A stretch of 64,000 nt of DNA, taken from assembly GCA_015680685.1 (NCBI GenBank), contig MNCI01037790.1, positions 261,473 to 325,472 of the forward strand. The letters are read 5' to 3'. The DNA comes from Gnetum montanum. Its lineage: Eukaryota > Streptophyta > Gnetopsida > Gnetales > Gnetaceae. The position numbers and the translations under genes are program-made. Shown here in pieces: positions 1 to 11,397 of the stretch. Within the stretch, counting starts at the first letter, position 1. Every line of letters starts with the position of its first letter. The notes below the pieces were generated by a model. The model had not been told where the DNA came from, did not search any database, and saw only the letters and a list, made by a program, of their open reading frames with translations.

Positions 1-890
1 TTGTATAGTTAAGTAAACCTAAGGTATGTGATTTTTATGGCTTTTTATGTTTTATGTTCTTGGTGCTTAAAGTGGAGAAATGAAATAAGGGAGTAACAAA
101 TTTAATTTAGCTAATCAACTATGCTCTAACTAGTTCTAACACCAACATCCATTCCCACTCTTCGGACACATCCTAAACTAGTGTAACACTACTAGGATTA
201 TCAAATGCTAGTCATTACTAGGTTACCAAGTGTTCCACATATGCTCAAAGTAGTTGTACTGAGTGTGCTTACTTGTTGAAAATTAATAAATCAATAAAAG
301 CAGCATCAATTAACTAATGAAAGCATTGAATAACTATAAATAATATTAAATTCAATACATAAGCTATTTTGAATGTTGCAATTTTTATCACAAAGTTTGT
401 CTTTATTTCTAGACACAAGGTGTGCTTAGGTACACAATGCTCAAATAAAGATCCATTCACTTTATGACTCCTACTGCAGGTACTTAGAAATAATTCTAAC
501 TTTGCAAAGGAAAATCTACAAGATTTCAGGTAAGGGACTAAGAAAACTAACTATTTAATGCCAAACCAAGTGCACCCACCTCCTATTTATAGGCAATGAG
601 ATAGGTTCTGGCATCGGATGTCTGATATCTTTTAGTAGGCTTCGATATCATGGACCTGATATCGTGAATGAGATATCATAGTCCCAATATCGCAACTCAT
701 AAACAACTATGAGACTTGTTACTATAAATACGACTAGTGAGTGGATATTTATAGGTGAAAATAAACACTGCATTGAGAAGGTCACGTGAATACATCAAAT
801 CATGCTTTGACATGACTGAGTCAATGAGGTTGTGTCAATGGGGTTGCATTAATGAGGCCTTGTCGACATAACCCTTGATGTAACTCATCA
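1..890 (-). repeat. Element A 3' LTR (start outside window)
   Basis: On the plus strand it ends ACTCATCA at 890, followed at once by the reversed polypurine tract. It matches the 5' LTR at 30784-31612 across its outer parts, but carries about 200 extra bases at roughly 510-705. The extra block contains a second TATA-like box (reverse strand, about 584-593) and several GATATC repeats of the kind seen in the LTRs of elements B and F. It may be a recombinant LTR. Confidence 0.85.
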
Positions 891-904
891 TACCCTAATG
901 ATTG
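891..904 (-). other. Element A polypurine tract
   Basis: Read on the minus strand the sequence is a decayed form of AGTCATGGGGGTA directly before the LTR. In intact copies this primes plus-strand DNA synthesis. Here the G run is reduced to three. Confidence 0.6.
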
Positions 905-1149
905 AATGAAAAATCATCCTTGAGTAAACAAAAGGAGAAACAAGCTTCTTACAAAATTTTGTAAAGGTATGGGATTATTAACTAACTACTGACACACACA
1001 AACACAACACACATACACATGTAAACAAACATTAACTGCTTGAGTGTATGGAATTACAATCATTACAAAATTTTGTTGTTTAGGAAAACAAAATTGGACA
1101 CTAGGGCAAAACTGACAAACACAACTCCTCTAATGTCATGAAGACCAAA

Positions 1150-4020
1150 AAGAAGCTCAAACAGTCCCTGGTGGTGGAGGCTTTTGAGGATTTAAGGGAC
1201 CTTTTTCTGCTTTGGGCACATGCAATGGTTAAGGTTGTTGTAGTTGGCCTATAGTAGCTGCAACCTCTAGTGGAAGGTGGAAGGTATTCAATAGTGCCTT
1301 CATCTTTTCCTCCTTAATCCTAGTGATCATTCATGGTTTATGCTACATCATGAATGTGGGCCAGTGTGGGAACATCCCAACAATAGGGCATTGTTGGGAA
1401 AAACTCCTTCACATTGATGAACTAGGCACCAAAAAGCTTACATTCAACATCGAACACCTTTACTGAATTTTGAAGCTATTGGTAGTCACTCATTCTCCTA
1501 ACCAAATTCTTAGCTATGGATCATTGATTGGTGAAGTACTACCTAAGAACATTGAGTTTCACATTTTCCACCTCAAGCTTTTTCTTGGTTTCTTTATGTG
1601 TCTTGAACTTGTTCTCATATAAAAAGTATGAGTTGGCCACTTGCTTCTCCAAGTCTAACTAATACCTTCCTACTATCAAGATTGCTAGGTTTAAGTAATG
1701 GAGGTTGGCAAGCTCCATAAACTCAGTCATCTCCTTATTTTTCTTGGTTTCTTTGTGTGTCTTGAACTTGTTCTCATACAAAAAGTACGAGCTAGCCACT
1801 TGCTTCTTCAAGTCTAACTAATGCCTTCTTGCTGTCAAGATTTCCAGGTTTAAGTAATGAAGGTTGGCAAGTTCCATAAACTTAATCATCTCCTCAATTT
1901 GTAGGTCCTTTAGGAAAATTTTTGCCTTGTTGTACATGTTCAATCCATCAAAGATAGGCTGCCACACATTTCCTCCTTGTTGGAGCTACTGGAGGGCCTT
2001 GTTTACCTTTGCCTTTACCAATTTGATTTCTCATTCATTAATTTCCTTTTACAAACCAACATGGTCTCTATAATGGTTCTTAACCCTTTCAAATTTAAGG
2101 GCCTCACTCTTCCAGTAGCTATGTCAATTGCAAATTTTTGGTGAAGGGCACGAACTTCCTCCATGAAGAGATTATGATTTTATGCTACCACCCTCCTTAA
2201 ATCCATTAACACCTTGGCAAGTTGCTCCTGCTATTATCACATGTAATCAACCATCTATTTTTTCTAGAGCTTGATAGCAGTTTGGATTGAAGTTGCTAAA
2301 AAGATTCATCCTTGGCTATTTCTTGACTGAGTACAGAGGGATTAGTAAGATGGGCTCTCAGGTCAGTAACTTCCATAGCCATGCATTGATTCTCAATCCT
2401 AGCCATTTCAAGTTGTGCGTCTATAATTATGCCCTTGCCCCTTACTTCCAACAATGTTAACCAAGTAGTAGAAATATCTTCTGGGATGTCAAAGACCTTA
2501 AGAATTAGTTTCCAAGTTCCCACTAATTATTCTAGAAACTCCTCATGCTAGGCCACACTAAGCCTCCCTCTAACTATTTCCATAGATGTTTATACATCTC
2601 TGAGTACAATAATGTCAAGTATAGATGTAGTAGGAACATTGAGGACTTCGCCCACATGATTTTCCACCACCTATACTATCATTTCCTATCCTTAGTGTTG
2701 CATCACCAAGACAATGGCCCCATCTACCTCCTCCAAGTGCACCAAGAAGGTAGAAGCATTTTTGAAAATTTCTAGCAACTATTACTATCTAGGACTAGAC
2801 ACCATTACCTCTTGAGCACTAGCATTTGAGCACATAGGCACTTGCATTCTTTGGGTAGAAAATGTAGATGCCTTATCTTCAAACTAGCTTATGGTATGAG
2901 TTACCTCATTCAAATGGTTGAGGGCTAGTCGATAGATAGAGGGCTCCCCACTCAGTCCTACTCACTGCTATTGCAAGAGTTGCTCTTGGAGATTTTGCAT
3001 GCATCCTATGGTAGCACACATCTCTAGTATTGATTGCTCTTGAGTAGGTGGTGGTGGCGGCTATTCCTCTTCCTTGGTTATGGTAGGGATCTTGTCCTTC
3101 ATCATTTTTGTCCAAGAGGCAGAAGGAGCATGTTTGATTGTGTTGTTGGTGTAGTAGACTATTCCTACCCTTTTGTAGAGTTTTTTGATTAGGCAGGGAA
3201 AGGGCAAGGTCTTTCTTCCATGTTCATTCTCTTTGAACCACTTCTCTATCTCTAGATAGATTAGCTATGGAAGTTTGATGGCAAGTTTTCTACTTAAAGC
3301 GACACATGCGCAAGCAAAAAAGATAATCACCTTACTAGGCCTCATCATCTAATTGAAGTGATGGGTTGTTATCTTGAAATATGCGTGTTCTACCATAGTG
3401 AGTACACCATACTCCTTACAGTCCACTCCATAACATCATTGGATCCAATTCTTCTTTAGCTCAAGGTCTACTTGAGTTGAGATCTCTGCCAAGTTGGTTC
3501 TAGTATTAGGTAAGCTAAGAGCCTATGCAATCGCTTCCACCAAGTAGGATACTCAAATGTCCTTGATTCTAGCTGTGGGTTGTCAATTGTTCCATAAGAG
3601 GTAGGTCTCTCCCATGTACCACTTTCCACTAGAAGTTAGGATTGGTCACATGGGAGAGGTTTGCAGTTGAGCTTTGAATTCTTCTAGAGCAAACTCCAGG
3701 AACATCCCAAAGTTCAGTTCTTTGATAATTGAACATCGAATGTCCTTAGGCTTGATTTGATCAAGAGAGCCACAAGTCAAGGTAACTTCAAGTCTTGGCA
3801 TGGGACCTAGTGTTTCATCTCGATGAGACTACTCTGTTTTTGCTTCTTTTGAAATCTAATGAATAGAGTCCACTTCAGGGTCCTCATAAAGAGGTCCTGT
3901 GGCATGAGTTTTGGCTTCCTAATCTTGGGGTTATTCTTTCTGGCCCCTTCTAGTTCTAGGTTACTTATCCCTAGGTTGGGATGGTCTTGTCTCTAGTCCA
4001 TGCTTTGGTCTTGGTGCCAT
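1150..4020 (-). pseudogene. Element A accessory ORF remnant (3' ORF with coiled coil)
   Basis: The minus-strand ATG at 4020 starts MAPRPKHGLETRPSQP, which resembles the accessory starts of elements D (54738) and B (6604). The first part, down to about 3000, has blocks shared with C and D: EFKAQLQTSP, then KWYMGE, then IEKWFKENEH. The rest, including a 75-codon open stretch at 2296-2523, is rich in E, K, L and Q and looks like a coiled coil. Stops and shifts break it throughout. The position between integrase and PPT is that of the env-like or accessory ORFs known in Tat/Athila elements. The first half may correspond to the plant-transposon domain Pfam lists as Transposase_32, but I could not test that. 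Its function is unknown. A CAA replaces the CAG expected just before the ATG. Confidence 0.6.
1582..1899 (-). repeat. In-frame 159-bp tandem duplication in the element A coiled coil
   Basis: Two adjacent units, 1582-1740 and 1741-1899, have a constant offset of 159 bases (53 codons) with only scattered substitutions. Elements C (about 29040-29180) and D appear to have a single copy, so it arose in A or its close relatives. Confidence 0.8.
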
Positions 4021-4781
4021 TTGTGATCACAACATGATCAAGGATTAGCATATAATGTGTAACTCATAAGACTAAGTACCTTATCTCTCTAGCGATAGTT
4101 ACATTTGGCTAAGGTGTGGGCATGGTAGATTAATCTTTTTAATATTATTTAATTTTAGGTTACTAGGGTTTGTTGGAAGGGCTTAAATTTCATAGGTTGA
4201 TGATTTAATATTATTTTATTCATTAAAATCATGGGGGAGTTCAAAAAATTTCAAAATAAATTTCTCAAAAACCTAGGGTTTATGGCCCCCATGACGAAGA
4301 GCATATTCGTAGTAGCCAAAAGATTGACAAATGATTGAAATCAGACAAGAGGTGTGAAAGATATGGGCTCTAGAAGGTTTTGGGCTCTAAAAAATCATAA
4401 AAAATTCCCTCTTATTTAAAGAAAAATGGTAAAAAATTGCTACATGTTGCATTCTATTTATATTATTTTTTCCATGCATTGATGAGGCCACGTTGACACA
4501 AGTAGTTGCATTTACGAGGCCACATTGATGCATTTGTTGACCATTGTTGACTTTTCAAAAATTCAAGAGATACACATATTTTTTACATGAAATTGGAGTC
4601 TTGTGAAAGACCATGAAGCCAAGAACATGATGAAATGCATGAAGAGGGCTTGATAGTTTACAAAACTAGTGGTTTTCAATTGGAAGAATGATGGAGAAAT
4701 TCCTTAAAGGAGCACATAGTTGGATGCGTCAATGGGGCGCATGAAAGATTTGATTGCAAAAATGCCCAAGGATAAGGAGAT
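4021..4781 (-). other. Element A spacer between accessory ORF and pol, up to the B insertion
   Basis: AT-rich sequence with no open frame. Copies of a CATGGGGG motif occur in both orientations near 4232 and 4283. The last five bases, GAGAT (4777-4781), are the left target duplication of element B. The spacer resumes at 11398. Confidence 0.6.
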
Positions 4782-5835
4782 TGATGAGCGGCGAGGTACC
4801 CCTACGCTCAACCATATGAATACAAGTGTTTTCATGTGTGATCCATTCGAACTCCGCAAACGAACTAGTTGTGGCACCTAGATAGTTATCCTTAGGTCGT
4901 AGTTCGTTGTCTTCCCACCTGGACTAGTATTTATATTTGTCACGTATGGTTTAATCCAAAGTGAGGTGTATGATATGTTCCTAATTCTACACTACTCCTA
5001 AAGGAAATGGAAAATAAGATTAACTAAGCTAAGCTAGGAGGAAAGGGTAAGAAAGTCTATTCTAGCCTAAGTGCGACGAGCAACCGATTCCTTGATCAAC
5101 CGTACACATCTTGGACCTCGTGCATGACTACCACTAGGACTACTAAGCGCAAGTCCTAGGTACACCACTGGGATTACCAAGCACAGTTCCCAAATACACC
5201 ACTGGGATTACCAAGTGCAGATCTTGGCTACGCCACTGAGTTACCAAGTAGTCACACTTAAATGCTTGTAACCAACTCGTACTCGTTTCGCTTATAGGAG
5301 TTTAAGGGTGAGAGAGACTAATCGCGATGAGCAACCAATTCCTTGACTAACCATACACATTTGTAAATGCTCGTAATCAAGTCATACTCACACAGCACTA
5401 CTGTAAATAATAAATAACATTAAATAAATAACAAAAAAATAAATAACAAAGTGAATGCTGCAATGATGAAGTAATCTCGATCTTTGTTGCCGATCATGTG
5501 CGTGTCCAAGTACGTCACACTTGAATAAAGACACCATACAACTACATTCACCACACTGCAACCAGACACTAGAAAAATAAACTAACTCTAGAGGGATCAA
5601 ACTGCCAGAGTTTCACTACAATCTAACTAGGATGTCAAATGAGGGAGAGCCGCCTCTTATTTATAGACATTGCAACGGACTGCGATATCGTGGGTAAATG
5701 AGATATCGCGTACGTGATATCACAGCCCATGAGATATCGCATACATGGTATCACAACCCATGAGATAATGTGGGTGCATTATTATGGGTGTGTTAACGTG
5801 ACCGTCAGCAATATGAGCAATTTCATGTCTCATCA
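4782..5835 (-). repeat. Element B 3' LTR
   Basis: It starts TGATGAGCGGCGAGG and ends CTCATCA, next to the PPT. It is 14 bases shorter than the 5' LTR. The difference falls in the GATATC repeat block, where the first repeat (near 5684) is truncated. Confidence 0.9.
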
Positions 5836-5850
5836 TACCCCCACGACTAA
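5836..5850 (-). other. Element B polypurine tract
   Basis: On the minus strand it reads TTAGTCGTGGGGGTA, directly abutting the LTR. It is the conserved PPT of this group. Confidence 0.75.
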
Positions 5851-5899
5851 ATGAAAACTCGTCCTCGAGTTAAAGTAAGAACAAGCTACATTGATTACA

Positions 5900-6604
5900 T
5901 AGTGGATAGGTATGGGATTATTAGATGGAAAAATGGGATGATGCCATAGTGTGGGAAGAAAACAAAACAAAGACATAACACACAGAATACTTACCAAAAT
6001 TTTGAACTCATGTAGTTCCTAGTGGCAATGACTCCTCCATTGGTGTCTTTCCCTTTTCTTGCGCTCCAGGTCTTGGGATTTGATAGTGTTGAAGTATGGC
6101 CTGGAGTTTCTCTTCTTGTAAGGCCTTGAGTGCCTTGGCGTGTGTGTAAGTTTGCACTTATGCCATAGAGGCAGCCTAGATAGCCTTCTATTTTTCTTCT
6201 GCCACCCTTTTATTCTCTATCAATAGTTTATTAAGTTGCTTGATTCTGAAAGTGTCCAGCTGGTTCTAAGCAACTTTTGGCCCTATATTCGGAAAGTTTA
6301 ATACTTCCAAAATGGCTTGAATAGAGAAATCAATAGTCACACCATAAATTTTAACTATGGTGCCTTCTTCTCTATTGTGCCAAAATTGGTACGTTTCCCC
6401 CAAGTACTAGGCACTACTTTCAGAGAGGGTATCTCCTGCTTCTGCCTACCCAGACCATACGATAGGAGGATCTTCTTGATGAACACTGAATGATTGTTCC
6501 TCCTATTCTGCATGTTGTCCAATAAGACCTTGTCTTCCACCTCTCTAAGATTGTTCGATCACACCTTGAGCAAGACCTTCCTATTGTCTGTGTTTCGGGG
6601 CCAT
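5900..6604 (-). pseudogene. Element B accessory ORF start and remnant
   Basis: The minus-strand ATG at 6604 begins MAPKHRQ and is preceded directly by TGTGATTGCAG, a good 3' splice-site-like sequence. The frame has stops soon after. Two short open stretches (6355-6540 and 6420-6614) lie in other frames. Only the N-terminal part of the accessory ORF seems present, since the PPT follows within 770 bases. No function can be assigned. Confidence 0.45.
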
Positions 6605-6608
6605 CTGC

Positions 6609-7231
6609 AATCACACGGGATCAATTGTTAGTAAGGTTATTACCAAAGTTAGGTTATACCTTACTGCTTGCCTTAATAGATTTACTTTATTTCAATGTGA
6701 TGTTAATTATTAGAACAACATGTCCCTGAAAGATTATAGTATTCAGTCCTCTTTGCTTAGGTGGTTTCCAAATTTAATTTTCTGGTATAGCTAAGGGGAT
6801 GAAATTGTTTTTGACACATTCTATTCTTAATTTTAGAACTAATTACCCTTAAAGATGTTCTTTGGGTGATGATGAATTTCAAAAAAAATTTCACTATTTG
6901 GCATGTGCCCCCTCCCCCATGACTAAGCTAAACACTTTGGGTTCAAGTAGGTTCAAACGGAATGAAAATCAGAGTACCAGTAAGCGAGTTATGGATATGA
7001 AAGCAAGGGATGTGCAATCGCAAGTTGTAGAGAGAAATTTGAAAAACTTTCCCTGGGTGAACAGTTGCAAATAATGTTGATTAGCACAGGGGGGGTCATG
7101 TATATATATTTTTATTGAAGTTAAGGCACTTAGAAAATGCATCAAATTTTTAATATTTCTTTGAAATTAAACAATATAAACTAAGGACATCTGAATGATT
7201 ATTAAAGGGTTCCAGGGTAATTCAACTAGTT
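6609..7231 (-). other. Element B spacer, right of the accessory start
   Basis: No coding signal is visible. A reversed TTAGTCATGGGGG motif lies at 6913-6926. The stretch ends at the assembly gap. Confidence 0.6.
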
Positions 7232-7907
7232 NNNNNNNNNNNNNNNNNNNNNNNNNNNNNNNNNNNNNNNNNNNNNNNNNNNNNNNNNNNNNNNNNNNNN
7301 NNNNNNNNNNNNNNNNNNNNNNNNNNNNNNNNNNNNNNNNNNNNNNNNNNNNNNNNNNNNNNNNNNNNNNNNNNNNNNNNNNNNNNNNNNNNNNNNNNNN
7401 NNNNNNNNNNNNNNNNNNNNNNNNNNNNNNNNNNNNNNNNNNNNNNNNNNNNNNNNNNNNNNNNNNNNNNNNNNNNNNNNNNNNNNNNNNNNNNNNNNNN
7501 NNNNNNNNNNNNNNNNNNNNNNNNNNNNNNNNNNNNNNNNNNNNNNNNNNNNNNNNNNNNNNNNNNNNNNNNNNNNNNNNNNNNNNNNNNNNNNNNNNNN
7601 NNNNNNNNNNNNNNNNNNNNNNNNNNNNNNNNNNNNNNNNNNNNNNNNNNNNNNNNNNNNNNNNNNNNNNNNNNNNNNNNNNNNNNNNNNNNNNNNNNNN
7701 NNNNNNNNNNNNNNNNNNNNNNNNNNNNNNNNNNNNNNNNNNNNNNNNNNNNNNNNNNNNNNNNNNNNNNNNNNNNNNNNNNNNNNNNNNNNNNNNNNNN
7801 NNNNNNNNNNNNNNNNNNNNNNNNNNNNNNNNNNNNNNNNNNNNNNNNNNNNNNNNNNNNNNNNNNNNNNNNNNNNNNNNNNNNNNNNNNNNNNNNNNNN
7901 NNNNNNN
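7232..7907. other. Assembly gap (676 N)
   Basis: This is a run of unknown bases inside the element B spacer. Open frames that span it are meaningless. Confidence 0.99.
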
Positions 7908-8320
7908 ATATCACTGTACCCTTGAACAGACCTCTTATTTGTAGAGTGGATGAGTGGGTGTAATGGGCTCACTGTTCCAAAATAATTGATCACTCATGAC
8001 TTAATAACATAAAACAAACCTCAACCAATGATCCACATGAGTGTTTTATTCATAAATGAGATTACTTACAAAAACATGAAAATACAAACACATAAAAAGA
8101 TAAAACCAAAAAGTTGAAAAAATGAAAAACTGGAAAACAAAAGGTTATAAAATTAAAGAAAATGAAAAATATATATTAATCCTACTTGTTATTGCAATGG
8201 GGGATATCCCCCATAACTAAATGGTTGAGTATGACAAGGATTAATAAATGAAAGATAAGGATCCTTGTATATTGGAAATATTGGGACCGGTCTATACTAA
8301 TGCCCTTGGGGTTCACACAC
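7908..8320 (-). other. Element B spacer and pol-end remnant
   Basis: AT-rich sequence containing, at 8208-8220, the reversed TTAGTTATGGGGG motif that marks the end of pol in the other elements. The gag tail starts about 100 bases further on, so the gag to pol-end deletion junction lies near 8230-8320. Confidence 0.6.
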
Positions 8321-10180
8321 TTAATTATAATAAGCATAGTGGGGCACTTTATACAATGTAGTTCCTGGATAACTTGTTGACCCACTATGATGTTTATGAC
8401 CGTTATATGGTATGCAAGGATTGGAATGATGCCTCCCATGATTGTGTTCATTGGGCCGTATGGTTGTTGGAGTGTTTGATGGTGGCCCTGATAAAGTTAC
8501 ATGAGGCGTTGGGTTCGAAGGTAAGGATGCACCATAGTGTGGAACTTGTGCTGGGTTAGAAGATGCAGTGGCCTCAGAATTATGTTGTCCCTTCCTATGA
8601 CCATGTTTAAAGAATGGATGCCTTTGATGTTGCTGAGGTTGCTCACTGCTATTGGAAGTAGTAGTGCAAGGGTTATTCATGGGTTGTTGTGGTGGCACAA
8701 ACACCTTAGGAACAGTTGGTGGCATTGTGGAAGGAGGGAAAGGATGAGAATGTTGAAAGTTAGGAGGAATATAGGGTGCATAAGGTGGTGGTTGTGTTGG
8801 AGGTATGGGCTAATAGGATTGTGGAGAATGGTATTGTAATGAGATAGAGTATGGTGCCCCAAATGGAGAAACAGGATGTTGAACGTGATAAGCATTTGGA
8901 TTCAGAAAATATGAAGGGTGCCTCTAGTGTAGGGGTGGTCTCCCCCACGACTAGGATTGTTGCCACTATGGTCTAACATAGTATCTCTATACAAACTCTA
9001 GATGTAACATGTTTTCCCAATGCTCATGGATATGTAATAGTATTGGGCATTGGCCCTTGGGGTGATCGTACAGGCATATGTTGCCTTCACACGTATGATT
9101 GGCAGTTGATGACTTATTCCCTTTATTCTTTTTCTCCGAATGTCTAATGTTTTGTCCTGCTTCTTGGGTTGTCAAAACACTATATCCAATGTTGTTGATA
9201 TATTCTCCATACTTTTGATACATCCAATCCAACATCTTGTTGATCTTTGCCTCGGCTTCTTCTAATGACTGTTGTATTGGCAAAGAGGATGTTTCCACCT
9301 TGAGATTTGTTGATCTCTCCTTGTTATGATCATGGACCTTTGTTGAGTTAATTCTTTGGTCCTATTGATGTTTTTCAACACTCTCCCATCTAGCTAATTC
9401 TCCTTCTTCTTTTACTACCTGCTTAACTAGCTCTTGGACTTGATGGGTTCATAGGTTATATAATTGACCTCGGGCATACGTTCCTAAGGTCTCTCTTGTT
9501 TCATTACGTAGTCCATGAATGATATGATACATTAGCCTTTCCTCAAAAAACCCATGGCTTGGAAAGTTATTTGACAGTGCATAATATCTTTCTAAGGCCA
9601 TGTACAAGGGTTCATGTTGTGCTTCTTTCCATCCTTGGATTTGTTTCCTTAAGGCTGACACTCTAGCGTAGGTTTGATATTTTTTGTTAAAGACTTCTTC
9701 CATGGTTAACCAGCGTCTTATCGAAGTTGGTTTTAATAATCTATACCATACATTAGCTTGGTCAATGAGTGTCATAGGAAAGAGCTTAAGTTTTTGCCAA
9801 CTATTATCAATGTTATTCCATGTGTAGGCATCGTAGAAGGCTAGTAAATGTTGATGCAGAGCTAAGTCATAGCCTCCTGAAAATTTAGAAAAGTTGTTTA
9901 AATTGAGCCTGGGTAGTCGGCTCTCTTTACGATGCCTACGTGAGATTCGAACAGCCTCTTGTATTTGCGTTAAGTTCATAATGGTTAGTGAGGGTTCATC
10001 ATCATTAGATAAGTTATGTCTTCGTGTGTTGTGAGGATGTTGCTTTTGTTCATTTTCATTTTTATAAGAAACTCCCACTTCAGGTTGTATACTCCAATCT
10101 TCATCATCATATAATTTGTTAGTTCTCCAATGAATTTCCTCACTAAGTGTGGCATTATTACTATCTTGTAGGAGAGACAT
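8321..10180 (-). pseudogene. gag: Element B gag, one frame with in-frame stops only
   Basis: The frame starts MSLLQDSNN at 10180, 126 bases inside the PBS, and stays in register for about 620 codons. The three open stretches 9449-10180, 8987-9298 and 8321-8725 are all in the same frame. They are separated by one TGA and several TAGs, mostly where relatives have glutamine. Residues about 95-243 form the retrotransposon gag core (FSGGYDLALHQHLLAFYDA, LKLFPMTLIDQANVWYR, FNKKYQTYARVS). A putative zinc motif, CLYDHPKGQC, follows near 9070. The tail is rich in P, Q and H. Gag would form the capsid of the virus-like particle. No frameshift is visible, unlike the other gag copies, so B may be the youngest or last-constrained gag here. 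Confidence 0.85.
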
Positions 10181-10305
10181 GTTATGAAGTTGTGTGTGAA
10201 TTTATGTGTGACTTTTAATAATTAATTATTCTTTCTAAGAGATATATCATTAAGTTCTTATACAGCGACCTTGTATGATCTAACTAATCTAGATAACTAG
10301 CACCG

Positions 10306-10323
10306 TCCCTGACAACGGCGCCA
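10306..10323 (-). other. Element B primer-binding site (tRNA-Asp type)
   Basis: The minus strand reads TGGCGCCGTTGTCAGGGA, one base inside the 5' LTR. It matches the complement of the 3' end of plant tRNA-Asp (from memory) at 16 of 18 positions, the best PBS match in the window together with element F. Confidence 0.85.
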
Positions 10324-10324
10324 A

Positions 10325-11392
10325 TGATGAGGGACGAGGTACCCCTACGCTCAACCATACGAATACGATCATTTTCATGCATGATCCAGTCGAACTCCGC
10401 AGACGGACTAGTTGTGGCACCTAGACAGTTATCCTTAGGTTGCAATTCACTGTCTTTCCACCTGGACTAGTATTTATATTTTTCACGTATGGTTTAGTCC
10501 AAAGTGAGGTGTATGATATGTTCCTAATTCTACGCTACTCCTGAAGACAATGGAAAATAAGATTAACTAAGCTAAGCTAAGAGGAAAGGGTAAGAAAGTC
10601 TATTCTAGCCTAAGTGTGATGAGCAACCGATTCCTTGATCAACCGTATGCATCTTGAACCTCATGCATGACTACCACTAGGACTACTAAGCGTAGGTCCT
10701 AGGTACGTCACTGGGATTACGAAGTGCAGTTCCCAAATACACCACTAGGATTACCAAGCGTAGATCCTAGCTACACCACTGGGCTACCAAGTAGTCACAC
10801 TTAAATGCTCGTAACCAAGTCATACTCATTCCACTTCTAGGAGTTTAAGGGTAATAGAGACTAATCGCGATGAGTGACGAATTCCTTGACTAACCGTACA
10901 CATTCGTAAATGCTCGTAATTAAGTCGTACTCACACCATGCTACTGCAAATAATAAATAACATTAAATAAATAACAAAAAAATAAATAACAAAGTGAATG
11001 CTACAATGATGAAGTAATCTCAATCTTTATTGCCGGTCATGTGCATGTCCAAGTACGTGACACTCGAATAAAGACACTGTACAACTACATTCACCACACT
11101 GTGGGCAGACACTAGAAAAATAAACTAACTCTAGATGGATCAAACTGCTAGAGTTTCACTACAATCTAACTGGGATGTCAAATGAGGGAGAGTTACCTCT
11201 TATTTATAGACATTGCGACAGACTGCGATATCGCGTACGCGATATCACGGGCAAATGAAATATTGCATACGCAATATCGCGGCCCATGAGATATCGCATA
11301 CATGATATCGCGACCCATGAGAGAACGTGGGTGCATTATCTTGGGTGTGTTAACGCGACCATCAACAATATGAGCAATTTCATGTCTCATTA
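10325..11392 (-). repeat. Element B 5' LTR
   Basis: It starts TGATGAGGGACGAGG and ends CTCATTA, where CA is expected. GAGAT follows. A TATA-like TCTATAAATA lies at 11201-11210 on the minus strand. Confidence 0.9.
11227..11320 (-). promoter_or_regulatory. Palindromic GATATC iterons upstream of the LTR TATA box
   Basis: 11227-11246 is a perfect 20-base palindrome, GATATCGCGTACGCGATATC. Two weaker palindromic copies follow at roughly 11259-11278 and 11291-11312, each separated by a short spacer ending CATGA or AATGA. In element orientation they lie just upstream of the TATA-like box at 11201-11210, the place for LTR enhancer or protein-binding sites. The regulatory role is inferred. Confidence 0.55.
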
Positions 11393-11397
11393 GAGAT

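Larger units (their letters stand above)
4782..11392 (-). mobile_element. Element B: gag-only, pol-less gypsy derivative nested in A
   Basis: It is bounded by LTRs of 1054 and 1068 bases and by GAGAT at 4777-4781 and 11393-11397. The interior has PBS, gag, the very end of pol, a spacer, an accessory start and PPT. Protease, reverse transcriptase, RNase H and integrase are missing: the gag tail near 8321 is followed within about 100 bases by the pol-end motif near 8208. An assembly gap of 676 N lies in the spacer, so some content is unseen, but it sits beyond the pol-end motif and is too small for a pol. The 5' LTR ends TA instead of CA. Whether it moved in this deleted form is not known. Confidence 0.9.

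Noticed and set aside
7195-7993. Three long open frames across the N run
   Set aside because: They consist almost wholly of unknown bases; the gap has no stops only because it has no sequence.
8374-8839. Plus-strand open frames opposite element B gag
   Set aside because: They are shadows of the proline- and histidine-rich gag tail on the minus strand.
10306-10323. tRNA-Asp-like sequences at element ends as tRNA genes
   Set aside because: Only the 18-base 3' end is present and always one base from an LTR, so they are primer-binding sites.
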